This document shows positions 14,856-29,251 of a DNA stretch of 64,000 nucleotides, piece after piece. The position numbers were made by a program, and so were the translations under genes. This DNA comes from Trichuris trichiura. Lineage: Eukaryota > Nematoda > Enoplea > Trichinellida > Trichuridae. The notes under the pieces are model-generated. The model worked only from the letters and a program-made list of their open reading frames with translations, made no database searches and was not told where the DNA came from. Numbering within the stretch: the stretch's first letter is position 1; each line of letters opens with the position of its first letter. The DNA lies in contig JBAJFE010000046.1 of assembly GCA_037903355.1 (NCBI GenBank), positions 186,001 to 250,000 on the forward strand, read 5' to 3'.

Positions 14856-17545
14856 ATGCATTACAGTTCAGGCCCCAAGAAAAAGCGACAAGCCAGCTTG
14901 GGCTCAGATGGAGAACGCACAGATGATGACAGTCTCAGCTGTGGTGCGGACGATAGAAGCCCTTCCCGTTCACCCAATGATGTTCACATTTTGGATGGTG
15001 CGGAACGTGTGGGTCGTTTATATAGCAACGGACAGTTGAAGTTCTCAGTGGACAACATTTTAAGACCAGATTTCGGGTGCCATTCTCGTTCTCTGATGAT
15101 TGCAAGTTGCGTCAAAAGTCATTCTTTTGCTCCTTTTTCATCTCCAGCATCAGAGGCTTCATACACACTTTCAAAGTCATACCCTGATTTCGCAGGCAGT
15201 AATGGCATTTCAGTGCCGAGTCTGCCGCCTGTTCTTTGGCCTGCGTGGGTCTATTGTACACGATATTCTGATCGGCCTTCATCTGGTAAGCAACGGGAAT
15301 TTGTGTTCTGTTTCTGCTTATTGTAATCAACATTAGTAACAGTCATGTTAACGTTGCGCTGCGAGTTTCACCGTGATTAGCAAAGCGGTAGTGTAAATAA
15401 GAAGTACGGTAAAACCTGTTCCATGCCTAGCAGTCCAAAGCGATTTTCAAATGAGCCCAAGTTCTTGCAAGCTAGACTTAATTGTACACCCGTGGGCTAG
15501 GCCTTTTGTTGTTTTCCATTATGCTTCAGAAAATTGGCAAACGTTTCCAGTGATAATCAGAATGATTTTCATGCGCACTGCTACAAAAGACATTGACTAA
15601 CCAGTTCAGTTATCCCGTAGGCTGGTCGAATAGTGATCGGGATAATGCTTCCGAAGTTCAGTCTTGGCGGTGAACCACTCAGGAGATCTACTGTCTAACG
15701 CACAATGAGCATCAGATAAAGAAAATTCAATTTCCGGGATGACAGAGAGTTCTCAAAAGATGTTGATGTGGGTGTCATGCTCAGCTGCTATCACATTAAT
15801 GGTTACCAGTTGCCTGTCTGTTCAGGTAGTTTTGTAGTTGCGGACGTTAAACCAATAGCGGAAATGGATAGCATTGGTAAAAGCAAAGATGGCCTACGTA
15901 TCCCATTGTAACATTTTACATCCCCAACGTCATGGTTTCACTAAGTGCGTATTCTACGTTGAGCAGTCAGGGATTAGGGTACAGCTGATTTAAGGCAAAT
16001 TACCAATCCCTGCAAAAAGAATAAGTAACCGATGAGCAACACTCTACGCTCAGCTGTACTAGTCAGTTGACTTACTTGTTCTACTTTTGCGCACTTGGTC
16101 ATTTGTGAAGGTGACATTGAGAAAAGGAGGATAATGCAAATTGGGCATCCATAAATAGCCGATGTATTGGCAACAGATGTTGTCACCATAGGCAGGTTGT
16201 GGACGGTGTCAATTAGTTTGCTAGTTATTTCTTCATTGATTGGGTGCGTTTATTCTGCGGCATTTTTCTCTGTTTAAAGTCAAGCGTTTAGGCGTTCACT
16301 TACGTTGTCTTCGCAACTATTTTAGTTGGGAAAATATGAGTAAATATTTTAATTTCAGATGAGGAATTAAGCGGGCACATAGTAGATGAGAGAAAGCACT
16401 GGTAGCATTCTTCTAAATTTCCAATTAATTCATTGTTTTTTTCTTGAATTGATACTTGAAGTCTCATTGTGTCACTGTGTCGCAGTTTGGGAAATTGAAG
16501 ATAACCAATGGCTGGACAATCTGCCAACACTGTTTTATACGTCTTCATCGTGCCATTAACATCCCTAAATGCACACAACATAACTTAGCAGTTTATCCTT
16601 TCCAGTAGCCATTTAGATGTGATCACTATGTGTTCTCTTATTTTTGAACAGAAGTATCAGGAAAGTACCTTTTAGCGACAGTGTCAATTGCCATTGTAAT
16701 CATAATCACATCATGCTGGGTCAACAGCCCAGCATGTTCGTGCCCTGTTGCTGTCACGCAAAAACATTACGAACTGTGTCAAGTACTGTTAATGCAGAAA
16801 CGGATCGCCGCCGCCATCGACGACAATGACAGGCACTTACGGTACATTTCAAGCTTGATTTTATCAACTAAGCGAATGATTGAACGGCACGCCGTTACTG
16901 TTGCGTGCTTGAAGTCTTCTCAAATTCTTTTCTGCCGACTTTGAAAAGATTTGTTGAAGGTTATCGCTTGAAATGATTAATTTGACAATGTTGTTTGTGA
17001 CTTGGCAATCCGTGAAACTAGCACTTGTTTCAATTTGCATATCATTAGGAAAGATGTGAAAAGCAGATTAAACAAGTGTTCATACATTGCTTATCATAGC
17101 ACACATAAAACATCCTCAAGAGATAGCAGTTTTCCAGGACCACGATCTCGTCGAACCAGACGAAATGCGAAAGGAGCTGAGAAACGACCTCGAACAGCAT
17201 TCACCTCAAAGCAGCTAGACAGACTTCGTTGTGAATTCCAAGAAAATCGTTACCTGACCGAGAAGCGCCGCCAAGAGCTAGCGTGTGAGCTTGGCTTAAA
17301 CGAATCACAAATCAAGATCTGGTTTCAAGTATACCTTACGCATTTCTATCATAAACGTTAACGCACTGTTTCAGAACAAACGAGCAAAAATAAAGAAACA
17401 AACAAGATGCAACAACACCTTGGCTATACAGCTTATGGCACAGGGTTTATACAATCACGCAGCCTCTACTGCGCGTGCTACCTCCCTTTCTGCAAATGAG
17501 GATGATGGCGAGATGAGTGGATTAGAGATAGAAGCTGACTGCTGA
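14856..17545 (+). CDS. en: engrailed homeodomain transcription factor
   Basis: A nuclear DNA-binding repressor of the engrailed family (ceh-16 in C. elegans). Exons are 14856-15285, 17138-17328 and 17375-17545, giving 263 residues. Phases close exactly (430, 191 and 171 nt). Residues 61-74 ([14 protein letters not shown]) are the EH1 motif that binds Groucho/TLE. Residues 128-146 ([19 protein letters not shown]) are the EH2 motif that contacts Exd/Pbx. The homeodomain spans about 158-217, starting EKRPRTAF and ending in helix 3 ([11 protein letters not shown]). It is followed by the engrailed C-terminal block ([13 protein letters not shown]). The first intron (1852 bp) splits the EH2 glycine codon. 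The second (46 bp) falls just after homeodomain Gln50. The linker between EH2 and the homeodomain is very short. The start is the first in-frame ATG; an acceptor-like gtcgcag lies 27 nt upstream, so an upstream exon or leader splice is possible. Confidence 0.95.
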
Positions 17546-20500
17546 CTTTACCTATTGATACTTGTTGATGAATTTCATACTGTCAGCAGGAACGTTTCTA
17601 ATGACTTTGTCCAGCTTTTTTTGCAACTGTCTGATTTGACTTTCGCTCAACCGGCTTTCAGTGATCTCTTTACATTTTTTGACTTCAAGTCACCCTCACA
17701 AATGCCTGACAACAAGTTTGCCATTGTGCCTTCCTGCCCACTGTGTCAGGTGAGCTGAGTGGCCAATTTGCCTGCCGTTGCTATAGCAGGACGCGATCGG
17801 TGATTTTTAGCGCGACAGTAAAAAATGACAGCATTTTTTCTTTATGAGAGCTGTAGCACTAAAGGGAAGGTGTAGAACCGGTTGCACTGTGTAGACGATG
17901 CCAATTAAGATAAGTTCAAGCTTTCAGCCACCAATTAAGCAAAGATGAATTTTCAATCAGTATTTCGTGAACGTCTGATCTTATCGCGCTTTTCCGGAGG
18001 TCGTCTCATTTGTTCCTTGTTTTGCCCATGATTCGTTAGTGTAGAATTGCGTTATTTTTAAAAATCTATTAGAAAACGTTTGCTTTACATTAATCATGTC
18101 TTTCCAACTGCCGAAACTATTATATTGGATGCAGTTAGTTGAACAGCAGAACGGCCTGGAAAAGTGAAACCCTTTAATCCTGTCAGAATGGTGCCTACAG
18201 CGCTTGTTAAGCACTGCTTAGAGGTTGTGCGGAAATTTTAATTGCGGCATTTTGTACACGGAGTTGTTTGGTTCGCGTGCATGTCATTTCAGTTTACAAT
18301 TTTGATACTGTAACAGTCAGTCGTTCCAATGAATGATCACTCTACCCGGCCTCTTTAACTGTTTAATCGTGCGAGAAAATCAGCAGCGAACAGATGTCAT
18401 GATACGCTAGTTAAATGGGAAACATGACATCGATACGATCGTCATTGGACATGAAGCAGTCAAACCTGTGCAAATGGACCGCCATACTAGTTTTAGCAAA
18501 CACATCAAGATCAAGAAGTTGACTTGCCATTGAGTTTTCAACTGAACATACTGTGCGGCATTCGCTGCTGTAAACAGTTAGACGGTCGAGCATCTTGCAG
18601 TTTAATGCAGCTATAGCGTTCGGGTTAAGCATGCTTCATTTACATGGATAGCTGCAACACTTCAACTTTGAAACTGTACTATGCAAATATGGCCCTTCTA
18701 GAACAATCCGTTTAACATAACGAGTTCATTATCTTGTCCCCCAATAACTACTTTTTATGAGTTTGTTCCTTTCTACGTCTGATTACACAACTCTGACAGG
18801 CAGCCACCCCTATCTATAACAGCAGAGCAATTTCCACAAGTAAATTTGGTAAGCCGTTCTCTTCACGTTGGCGTTAATAATTTCAACAAGTGAACGCAGC
18901 CTTTGTAGCATCGCGAAATGTGAGTTAATAAATTGGGGAAACTTACCTTGCCGGTTTTCAGCAGATTGCACATGTTAGCTCACTTCACCTATGCGAATAA
19001 TGCTGAGGAAGGAGTAAATGTGTTTTTAAAAACGTAGTCGCCATTTGACGTTCAGTTCAGTGGGCAGCTTGCATGCCGTCAGCGCACATGGAACAAATGG
19101 TAATTTATACTGTGCACGAACACGCGAATCTTTGGATTCTTCGTTTGCAAGGCGCAAAATGAACTATATATGTATTACCAATTTTAGCTGAGGTGACAAT
19201 ATATCTTGGGAACAAATCATCTAGCAAAATTGCAGGAAAACTCTTTTTTGATAAATGCAAAGTAACGGTCAATTGTTTTAAAAGGAGCAGTTGTCTGAAC
19301 TATGCTTTAAGATTAGATGTCATGTAATGGCGCCTGACAAAATGTTCTTCAAAACTTTTATAGTGTATTTACGAGAACAGAGTAAACATTGTCTGCGAAC
19401 ACGCAACTTAATGAGTGCACGACGGCTAAATTGTTTCTGAGAACATTTCTCTTGAATAGCTTGTAGAACAAACGAGAAATATGTTCTCGTTCTGGCAGCA
19501 GATAGTTTCCGTATGGAAAGAACTTGTATGCACGCGTTATGAAGAATCATGTTTTTCAAACGTTTTTTCTCCTTCATGTCAGTATGATGAGAAATCTGTT
19601 CAGCTGATCCAAAGCTGACCTAGCTTGGCGGAAACATAGCTTTTGCTGAGCAATGCAGAAAGCATAGCTTTCTGTGTTGTCTCTATGGTTGACAGAGCAA
19701 AATGGGCTCATGTTATGAAGCATCTGTGTTTTCTGGCCTGCAGTGATTAGACCCTGATGACATATCTAAACAATTTTAGAGGCTGATTTTTGTGTTCGAT
19801 AATCGAAAAAATTTTTTTGTGAGCAGTGAATGTGTTGCGACAATGCAGATTTAGAAAGTATTATTGAATTGTGTTGTTGAAGTGTTTGTAACTTCTGCCA
19901 TTGAATGCTGAAATGATAATCCTTAAGTCCAGTACAAGAGAGTACGCTCAGCTTTGCTGTTATTAGTGGCCACACTGTGCATTCATTCAACTGCTTTGTG
20001 TAGTTAAACATTGACGAGTTGTTAATATATTAATGGTTTACCTAAGCAGCATAGGAAGCAGGAAGCAATGCTTGCTCATTCTAAGCAAGAACAATGTTGT
20101 AAGAAGGACCAAACTATCTGCATTCGCTCGTTTTGTCTTGTGGTAATGGAACATGTATGCAGCGCGCATATGTTCAAATCTTGTCTAAATTCTACTCGGT
20201 CTTGAAGTGATGTTTGTGTTTATCTGAACTTCTTTGACACATTGATGAGCCATTAAGCTATCTCAAGGGTTAGGCGTCTACACCGGAAAGGTGAGAACCA
20301 GAACTTGCCTTGTTCTTAAGCTTGCTTTGTCTAATAGAAAACATTACTTCGAAAAACGGGGTGCCTTTTACATGACAGTACTCGTGCTATCCAAAAAACT
20401 GCGAATTTCTCACTGGACAAGATATTGAAACTGAGGCAGCACGATAGAACCACCTGGATTTCTTGATATTTTCCAAGCTATCTGTCGGCGTTGCTTACTT

Positions 20501-20599
20501 TTGCGCCTCAAGAAAACTGTTTGGTTTATTAAAAATGTTTTTCCAAAGAAATAATTGTTTTGAAAACGTAGCCTCTCGGTGCGGGATCGTAGTACTTCA

Positions 20600-20768
20600 T
20601 GTAGAGAACACCATTTTCTACTGTTACAGTTTTGTCCCGTTACTTGACTCAACAAAATTTGTCCGGAGCTTTCGGTTGGAGACCTAACCCGAAAGTTCTG
20701 GGCAAACGTTATTGATTGAAATAACGGGCCAAAACCGTAACAATAAAAAAAAATGCATACTCTACGCA
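20600..20768. repeat. imperfect inverted repeat of the foldback class
   Basis: Arms of roughly 80 bp face each other around 20680. The left arm (TGTTACAGTTTTGTCCCGTTA) is matched in reverse complement by TAACGGGCCAAAACCGTAACA on the right. The centre contains GAGCTTTCGG and CCCGAAAGTTC, the same inner hairpin motif seen in the other foldback elements in this window. No clear target-site duplication was found. Confidence 0.55.
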
Positions 20769-21593
20769 AGAGATAACTATTACTGCAATAACTTCTGTAT
20801 GAAGCTACTTAGAGTATTCATAATGTATAATTAGAACATATTCTTTGCCACCAGAAAGGTCAAATTTGTTTACATTGATCATGATGGCAGATCTGAATAC
20901 TTGTTTATCGATGTCACATTATATATGTTCGTGTCCCTTTTGTACTGGTCACACATTCTTTTCTAGTTACTAAAAATACTGAAGCCACTTTTGTATTCAT
21001 TGAACTAAATGTTCAAGAAATACTGAGAAGTCAAAAATTCGTTTTAAAGGAACGTGATTTCCTATGTGATTACATCAAACATTGAAGTGTTCTGCTTTGT
21101 GAAATGGGCCCTAACGGACAGCCAGATTATCGCGAAAAGGGACCGCTGTCGGCTCATGTTAACATTTATGAAACTTTGATGAGCAACATTGAGCAACGAT
21201 AAGCAACAAGCGAGAAATTGAAAAAGTGTGCATCTTGGCGGTTCAAGAACTTTCTTTCTTGCAAGAAAGCGACGATGACACGTATTGCTTGCAGATTTTT
21301 GAAACAAATTATGTACGCTGTCTAGCAACCATATTATTGTTGCGGTAATGTCACGGCAACTCGGACTATTATACGATTCTACAAGCAAACTTTTAACCAT
21401 CAGAAAACTTTCCAGCATGTTACCCGCTGATAATGAAATAATCTAAAATTTTTTGAGAATAAGAGCAGGACACCTCTGCTTCAATCCCATTATGTACTGC
21501 TGCAAGACCGTATGTAGGCTGATGACAGGAGTCGCTGTTTTCTGGAAGCTTCGCCCATAAAGAATCTTGTACCTCTGAAGTCAGTAAGTGGGA

Positions 21594-21615
21594 TCTAGTC
21601 CGAATTCGGACTAGA
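21594..21615. repeat. 22-bp perfect palindrome
   Basis: The segment TCTAGTCC-GAATTC-GGACTAGA is its own reverse complement. With GGG on the left and CCC on the right it extends further across a one-base bulge. It could be the stem of a small foldback remnant. No function is claimed. Confidence 0.6.
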
Positions 21616-22241
21616 CCCGTAAGTTGCTTTCGCATATTCAGTAGCTTAACTTTGTTAACACCATTAAATAATTTTTGATGCCATAAACGTAGTACTTACT
21701 TCAACCGCAGTCGATTGCAAAAATACATTATAAATTAAACCAGGGGTTTATCAATGCGCAAAAGCAAATATGCGTAGTCTCATTAATGGCATTGTTGCCC
21801 GATGGTGGACTATCCTGGTTCATGTTTCTGTAAATCACTAAAGCTAACTTCGCGCGATTGCATTGTTCTCCAGTGAACAAAAAACGTATGAATGGATCCA
21901 AATAACTGCTTAAAAAGAAGCAGAGATATGACTTCATAGTTCAGCGTCTTTATTACGGTAGCTGTGTCCCGTTGGTAAGCACAAGAAAGAAAGAGAATGA
22001 AGAGTTTCCAGAGCTTTCGGGTTTGTCGCGACCCGTCGTCAGTGGTCAATATCTGTGTAATTTATGTGGGGAGATTTCTCTTGCATCATTTTCCATCGTT
22101 TAAACCGAGGATTTTAAAGTTCTCTGTTGGAGATTTCTTCTGCGACTGTCAGCTGCTTGTCTACTCTTTTTTAGTCTATTCTTTTTTAAATGTTCATCCA
22201 TTTTTGTATCCTTTTGTTCTTTCCAGATGATTTGTGGGTCT

Positions 22242-22490
22242 CTATAAGTTTCCATTTGTTCCATGCCCATCAAGTGTGCAGCAGTTGTGGTGGGTGATAA
22301 TATTTGTCCATACATCACTTACATCCGCCCCTTGATCGCGGTTGAAGGTTGTGTTGTGTTTAATGTATAGGGCCTCTTTGAGTTTTCTTAAACGCAAGTT
22401 GCTTTCGTAACATAGAACTTTGGGTCGGAGGGGTTGTTCGCAGTGTATCGCGTGTTCCACTACAGCTGAAGCTTGAATAGCTTTGTCCAT
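22242..22490 (-). pseudogene. GIY-YIG endonuclease C-terminal fragment (left arm)
   Basis: An open segment of about 82 codons ends at a stop at 22242. It contains SAVVEHA, then CYESNLRLRKLKEALYI and NRDQGAD. This order (an EH motif, then a conserved Glu followed by RKxxEALxI) matches the C-terminal half of the GIY-YIG nuclease attached to Penelope-like reverse transcriptases. The GIY and YIG strands and all upstream domains are missing. It is a truncated retroelement remnant, not a cellular gene. Confidence 0.75.
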
Positions 22491-22539
22491 GGTGATTCTT
22501 GGATTTGAGATTGGTCTTCCGCGTTGGGCAATTGGGGTG

Positions 22540-22753
22540 CCACTATTGTCGAGGCCTCCGGCCCCTCCGGCCCAAAGTTCTTTGTTACGAAAGCAACCTG
22601 CGTTTAAGAAAACTCAAAGAGGCCCTATACATCAAACACAACACAACCTTCAACCGCGATCAAGGGGCGGATATAAGTGATGTATGGACAAATATTATCA
22701 CCCGCCACAACTGCTGCACACTTGATGGGCATGGAACAAATGGAAACTTATAG
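22540..22753 (+). pseudogene. GIY-YIG endonuclease C-terminal fragment (right arm)
   Basis: The mirror copy of the left-arm fragment on the plus strand is nearly identical in protein sequence from RPKVLCYESNLRLRKLKEALY to its stop at 22753. Its homology starts later than the left copy, so the two arms are truncated at different points. The central sequence before about 22540 is not shared between the arms. Same caveats as for the left arm. Confidence 0.72.
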
Positions 22754-24000
22754 GGACCCACAAATCATCTGGAAAGAACAAAGGGATGGATGAAAATTTA
22801 AAAAGGAATAGACTAAAAAAGAGTAGACAAGCAGCTGACAGTCGCAGAAGAAATCTCCAACAGAGAACTTTAAAATCCTCGGTTTAAACGATGGAAAATG
22901 ATGCAAGAGAAATCTCCCCACATAAATTACACAGATATTGACCACTGACGACGGGTCGCGACAGACCCGAAAGCTCTGGAAGTTCTTTATTCTCTTTTCC
23001 TTTTTTTGTGCTTACCAACGGGACACAGCTACCGTAATAAAGACGCTGAACTATGAAAACATACAGTCCCGTACTAGAACATCATATTTTCAAGAGATAT
23101 GACTTGTTTTTATCAGGACGTTCTTTAGCTCCTGAAGTCGAAACTCTTCGAGGATTGAAGTCTGACTGATACGTGCAGGCAGCCAACCAAATGAAAATAG
23201 CAGTAAGCAGCTTTTTAAAGACAAGCCGGTTCGCTTAAGTATAAATTATTAAGTACAGATCACAGGAAATACAAACTGTTTTAATTAACACGCGTGCTCA
23301 AGATAATGAACATTAGATAAATCTGTCATTTTCACTCCACTTTTTCTCGGGCTGGAATTTCTATGCATGTTCGGCTCATTTCTGCGAAACTACTTTGGGC
23401 TGTGAGGCGCATCTCCTAGAGAGAAAGTTCATGCTGCTTTTCGTTTAAAGCGGACTGTGGCTCACCACTGAAAGCTCCGCCAGTTTTCAGATATTTTTCT
23501 GCGCTCAACTAAATATTTTTTTTGGGCTTAAAATGAAGAAGAAAGCGCCCGTTGCGTTAAAACTATTATAAAGACAATCCTTTTTAGCCGATGTACCTGC
23601 TTGTGTTTGTTCCCTTTGCAGTGGGTGGCACATTTTAGTTAATAGAAGTATGAGCGTTTGTTTAGAAGCACTGCATGAGAGAGCCGTGGACAACTAACTA
23701 GCTCATGGTTGCTTACGTCTATTCGCAATGAAAACTGTTCAGTAAAATAATGGCAGATACTGTATCGAAACGTTCGGCTTCGCATTTGCTGCTTTGCACC
23801 GTAAATTTTGTCCTGTCCTCACCATGTTTTCTCATTGCAGTAAAATACAATTGCAGCTTCCTTTGCTTCGTAGATGTTTTTGTTTCGCAGAACGCTCGTT
23901 TATACGGCTCTAAGTTAACTCAGATATTTCTCGTGACTATCCTGATTTGGTCTGTCTTACAGTCATTGCCTTTGATTCATTTTAACCGCTGCTCAGTGCC

Positions 24001-24461
24001 TTCTAGAGCAGTGCTTCTCACGACAGGGAATGTGCCCCACCAGGGACCTTTTTGAAGTCCAGGGGGAGGGGGGTGAACCGCCAAGGAACCCTTGGGGGGC
24101 TCATTCCCCACCTGGGCAATCGTGCTGAAGTGCATAGGAAGGTGGTGGAGTTCGCGGGTCACTATTGTGCCTACTTATTAAGAAAAAGTTGCATGCTGTT
24201 GCGCCCCGCAATTCTGATTGGCTGGAAAGACCTGGAGGCGGTAGTCAGCTCAGAGGTGAGAACGTAAATGTTAGACACACTATACAAGAAACGCGTTCGC
24301 CACGTGACTTTGTGCAGCACCTATAGTCCCGGCTATTCCTGTCCTCCCTTCCAGCCAATCAGCGCGATCGAAATTGGCCCATCAGAAATGGAGGTCCAAG
24401 CGGTCAAAAACGTTCACACGGGGCGTTGGCCACCGTGACCTTGAGAAACACTGTTCTAGAG
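24001..24461. mobile_element. hAT-type MITE with 8-bp target duplication
   Basis: The element is 24009-24453 (445 bp), flanked by the exact 8-bp repeat TTCTAGAG at 24001-24008 and 24454-24461. Terminal inverted repeats are CAGTGCTTCTCA on the left and TGAGAAACACTG on the right, matching at 11 of 12 positions. An 8-bp duplication with CAGTG...TTCTCA ends is the hallmark of hAT transposons. It has no transposase and is visibly more GC-rich than its surroundings, so it is a non-autonomous copy. The intact duplication and near-identical ends suggest a fairly recent insertion. Confidence 0.88.
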
Positions 24462-27120
<2,659 letters not shown>

Positions 27121-28121
27121 GTGTTGCTCCGTTAAAAGGTTCAATGGCTACGTTGCAGAGCCGTTTAGGTGGTGCCCGTTTTGAACATTTTATCTGACGT
27201 TTTTCCATATTGTGTATGATGCGCTGAAAATTTCTATTTGTCCATGTTCTACAGTAATTAATTGGGAAGTCATGCGCCGCTATAGATCTTCCTGAGTGCG
27301 CTGATGTGCTTATTTGTATTTCTTTATTGGTAAACGGGACAGTTGCATTTGCCTATTTCATGCGAGCAAGGAGAAATAGCTGATGTATTAATACTTTCAC
27401 GTTGTTTAACCGTGGTGTACCGTGTTGCTGCAGTTTAAGTAAAAGTAGGTGTACTTATCAGGATGCTCACTAGTGCTATAATTTAGTACGGGGCGCTTCA
27501 TTTTCGCCCGCCATCTTATGTTATATTTTCATTGCGAAGTAGGTACCGCTGCTTCATGTGCATATTTGTGAAAGAAAAGAACATGCTGACGACAAGGTAA
27601 AGTTTAAAGTGGCTTGTAAAAATTTGTTTCACGCTTAGCGAAAATAAAAATTCTCGGAAGAATAATGGAGGTTATCGCGTTGCACTGCTTTTGTTTCTGG
27701 TTGCGTTCGGATGTTTTCATTTTCGCTGAGTCAGCAAGTTTGTCCCAGGCCTTATTGATGAATAGGTTAGATAGGTGAAGTATTTGCGGTCGGTGGCTTA
27801 TTTTTCCTTTTATTTGTCGACACCGGGAAATAAGTTAACAGAGTAGTGAAAGTGTAAAGTCCATGGTTGCTTGCAGCAAATGTGTAGCCTAGAAGGGCAC
27901 TAGTTGAAAATTAAGCACGATAGTTTTGGCATGTCGGGTATTTGTTCATCTTCGCCACTTTAGGTCATAAAGCGTGCACCCAGTAGGTTTTTATGCTCTT
28001 GCAGGTCAACCGAATAGCACTAGGTCAAGATAAGCAGTTCCAAAGCATCCGTCCGTGTAACTTTAGTGAAGAGAAAGTAAAACGCTGAAGTTGTGTATTC
28101 TTTTCATAAAGGGTCGTCATA

Positions 28122-28269
28122 ATTGATGAAAACAGCTTGAAACGGTTTATTCCCCGTTGCGCGCAACAAAATGAATTGAAGCTTTCAGAAACAGAGTTTT
28201 CGCGAAAGCTTCAATTTATTTTTGTTACGCGCAACGGAGAATAAACCGTTTCAAACTGTTTTCATCAAA
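28122..28269. repeat. short foldback repeat
   Basis: Arms of about 65 bp (28122-28186 and 28204-28269) are near-perfect reverse complements, containing GGTTTATTC and CGCGCAAC blocks. The centre has GAAGCTTTC on one side and GAAAGCTTC on the other, the same inner motif as the larger foldback elements. No coding capacity and no clear target duplication were seen. Confidence 0.7.
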
Positions 28270-28342
28270 TTAATACGCTAAACGAAATTTTTGTAACGGC
28301 TAACTGTTCATTAGCAGTGAGTTGTACATGGATTTGTTCCCG

Positions 28343-28457
28343 TTCGATGTTGCAATGAACACGAGTCAAATGAGAAAAAAGTTTAATCGCATTGCAGAGC
28401 GAAAAACCAAAACAATAAGTTTCTTCACATTTGACTCGTGTTCATTGCAGCATCGAA
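28343..28457. repeat. 30-bp inverted repeat
   Basis: The arm at 28343-28372 and the arm at 28428-28457 match in reverse complement at 29 of 30 positions (core CACGAGTCAAATG). The loop is 55 bp. Its origin is unknown, and it lacks the CTTTCGGG motif of the neighbouring foldbacks. Confidence 0.65.
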
Positions 28458-28965
28458 GAGAAATCTATTTGCATTCCATTGCCGAAAGTAGTACGCTGTT
28501 GATACCAAAGAATTGCATTGCGAAGGCTAACATTTGTTTTTTATTAATTAGGTCGCACTGCTTCCGAAAGTGGTAGATACTCATGCATAAAGGAAACAGG
28601 TTGTAAGTCATACATTTTGGAAAGGAATTTGAAGACTGGAAGCTAGAATACTGCATGATAAATTTAGAAAAGGTAGAGAACAAATGGAAAACGCAGCAAT
28701 TTGACGTTTAAGACATGAAGTGCAATAGTTGAACACGAAAACCGTTTATGCACAGTAGTCAAGCTTGTAACAGGAACCACAATAGCGTTATGTTGCTTAT
28801 TGTTTTGACTCAATGTGTACCTTCATGCCATGTTCTTGAATACGTCTGAGCCTCTTGGGGAAGGGAGTGGTAGCATTGTGGAGTAGATCGCTGATGTTAA
28901 AAGTATCGTTGGAACAGTAAACGGTTATTGTTGAAAAGACTTCCCGTGTCAGCGTTAATATGTTC

Positions 28966-29251
28966 GTTCCACAGTTCTGAAAATGCGATGTTTTGGTACG
29001 GGACTGTATGTTTTCATAGTTCAGCGTCTTTATTACGGTAGCTGTGTCCCGTTGGTAAGCACAAAAAAAGAAAAAGAGAATAAAGAACTTCCAGAGCTTT
29101 CGGGTCTGTCGCGACCCGTCGTCAGCGGTCAATATCTGTGTAATGTATGCGGGGAGATTTCTCTTGCATCGTTTTCCATCATTTAAACCGAGGATTTTAA
29201 AGTTCTCTGTTGGAGATTTCTTCTGCGACTGTCAGTCAGTTCCACAGTTCT
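28966..29251 (-). mobile_element. truncated Penelope-like tail with 13-bp target duplication
   Basis: The body 28979-29238 is nearly identical to the 3' tail of the palindromic Penelope-like element at 21.9-23.1 kb, in the same orientation as its left arm. It runs from the end sequence containing TACGGGACTGTATG through the CTGACGA...GAAAGC hairpin (about 29098-29125 on minus) to a cut-off after GGAGATTTCTTCTGCGACTG. The exact 13-bp repeat GTTCCACAGTTCT flanks it at 28966-28978 and 29239-29251. This is a simple 5'-truncated insertion of one copy. It contains no coding sequence. Confidence 0.85.

Larger units (their letters stand above)
17546..21921. other. intergenic, no recognised genes
   Basis: Downstream of engrailed I see only short open frames without family features. 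It holds an imperfect inverted repeat at about 20600-20768 and a 22-bp perfect palindrome at 21594-21615, listed separately. The engrailed 3' UTR presumably occupies the start, but I cannot place its end. Confidence 0.6.
21922..23105. mobile_element. palindromic Penelope-like element with 13-bp target duplication
   Basis: The element body is 21935-23092. It is flanked by the exact 13-bp repeat AGAGATATGACTT at 21922-21934 and 23093-23105. It consists of two head-to-head copies of the same 3' segment. The left copy reads on the minus strand and the right on the plus strand, meeting near 22490-22500. Each arm encodes the C-terminal part of a Penelope-type GIY-YIG endonuclease (listed separately), followed by about 450 bp of shared 3' sequence. 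That tail includes a hairpin with a CTGACGA...GAAAG core (22945-22972 on plus; mirrored at about 22011-22045 on minus). No reverse transcriptase domain is present, so the copy is a 5'-truncated composite. Confidence 0.85.

Noticed and set aside
15100..15336. Second open frame overlapping engrailed exon 1
   Set aside because: The other frame carries the EH1 and EH2 motifs and splices in phase to the homeodomain. This one is a shadow.
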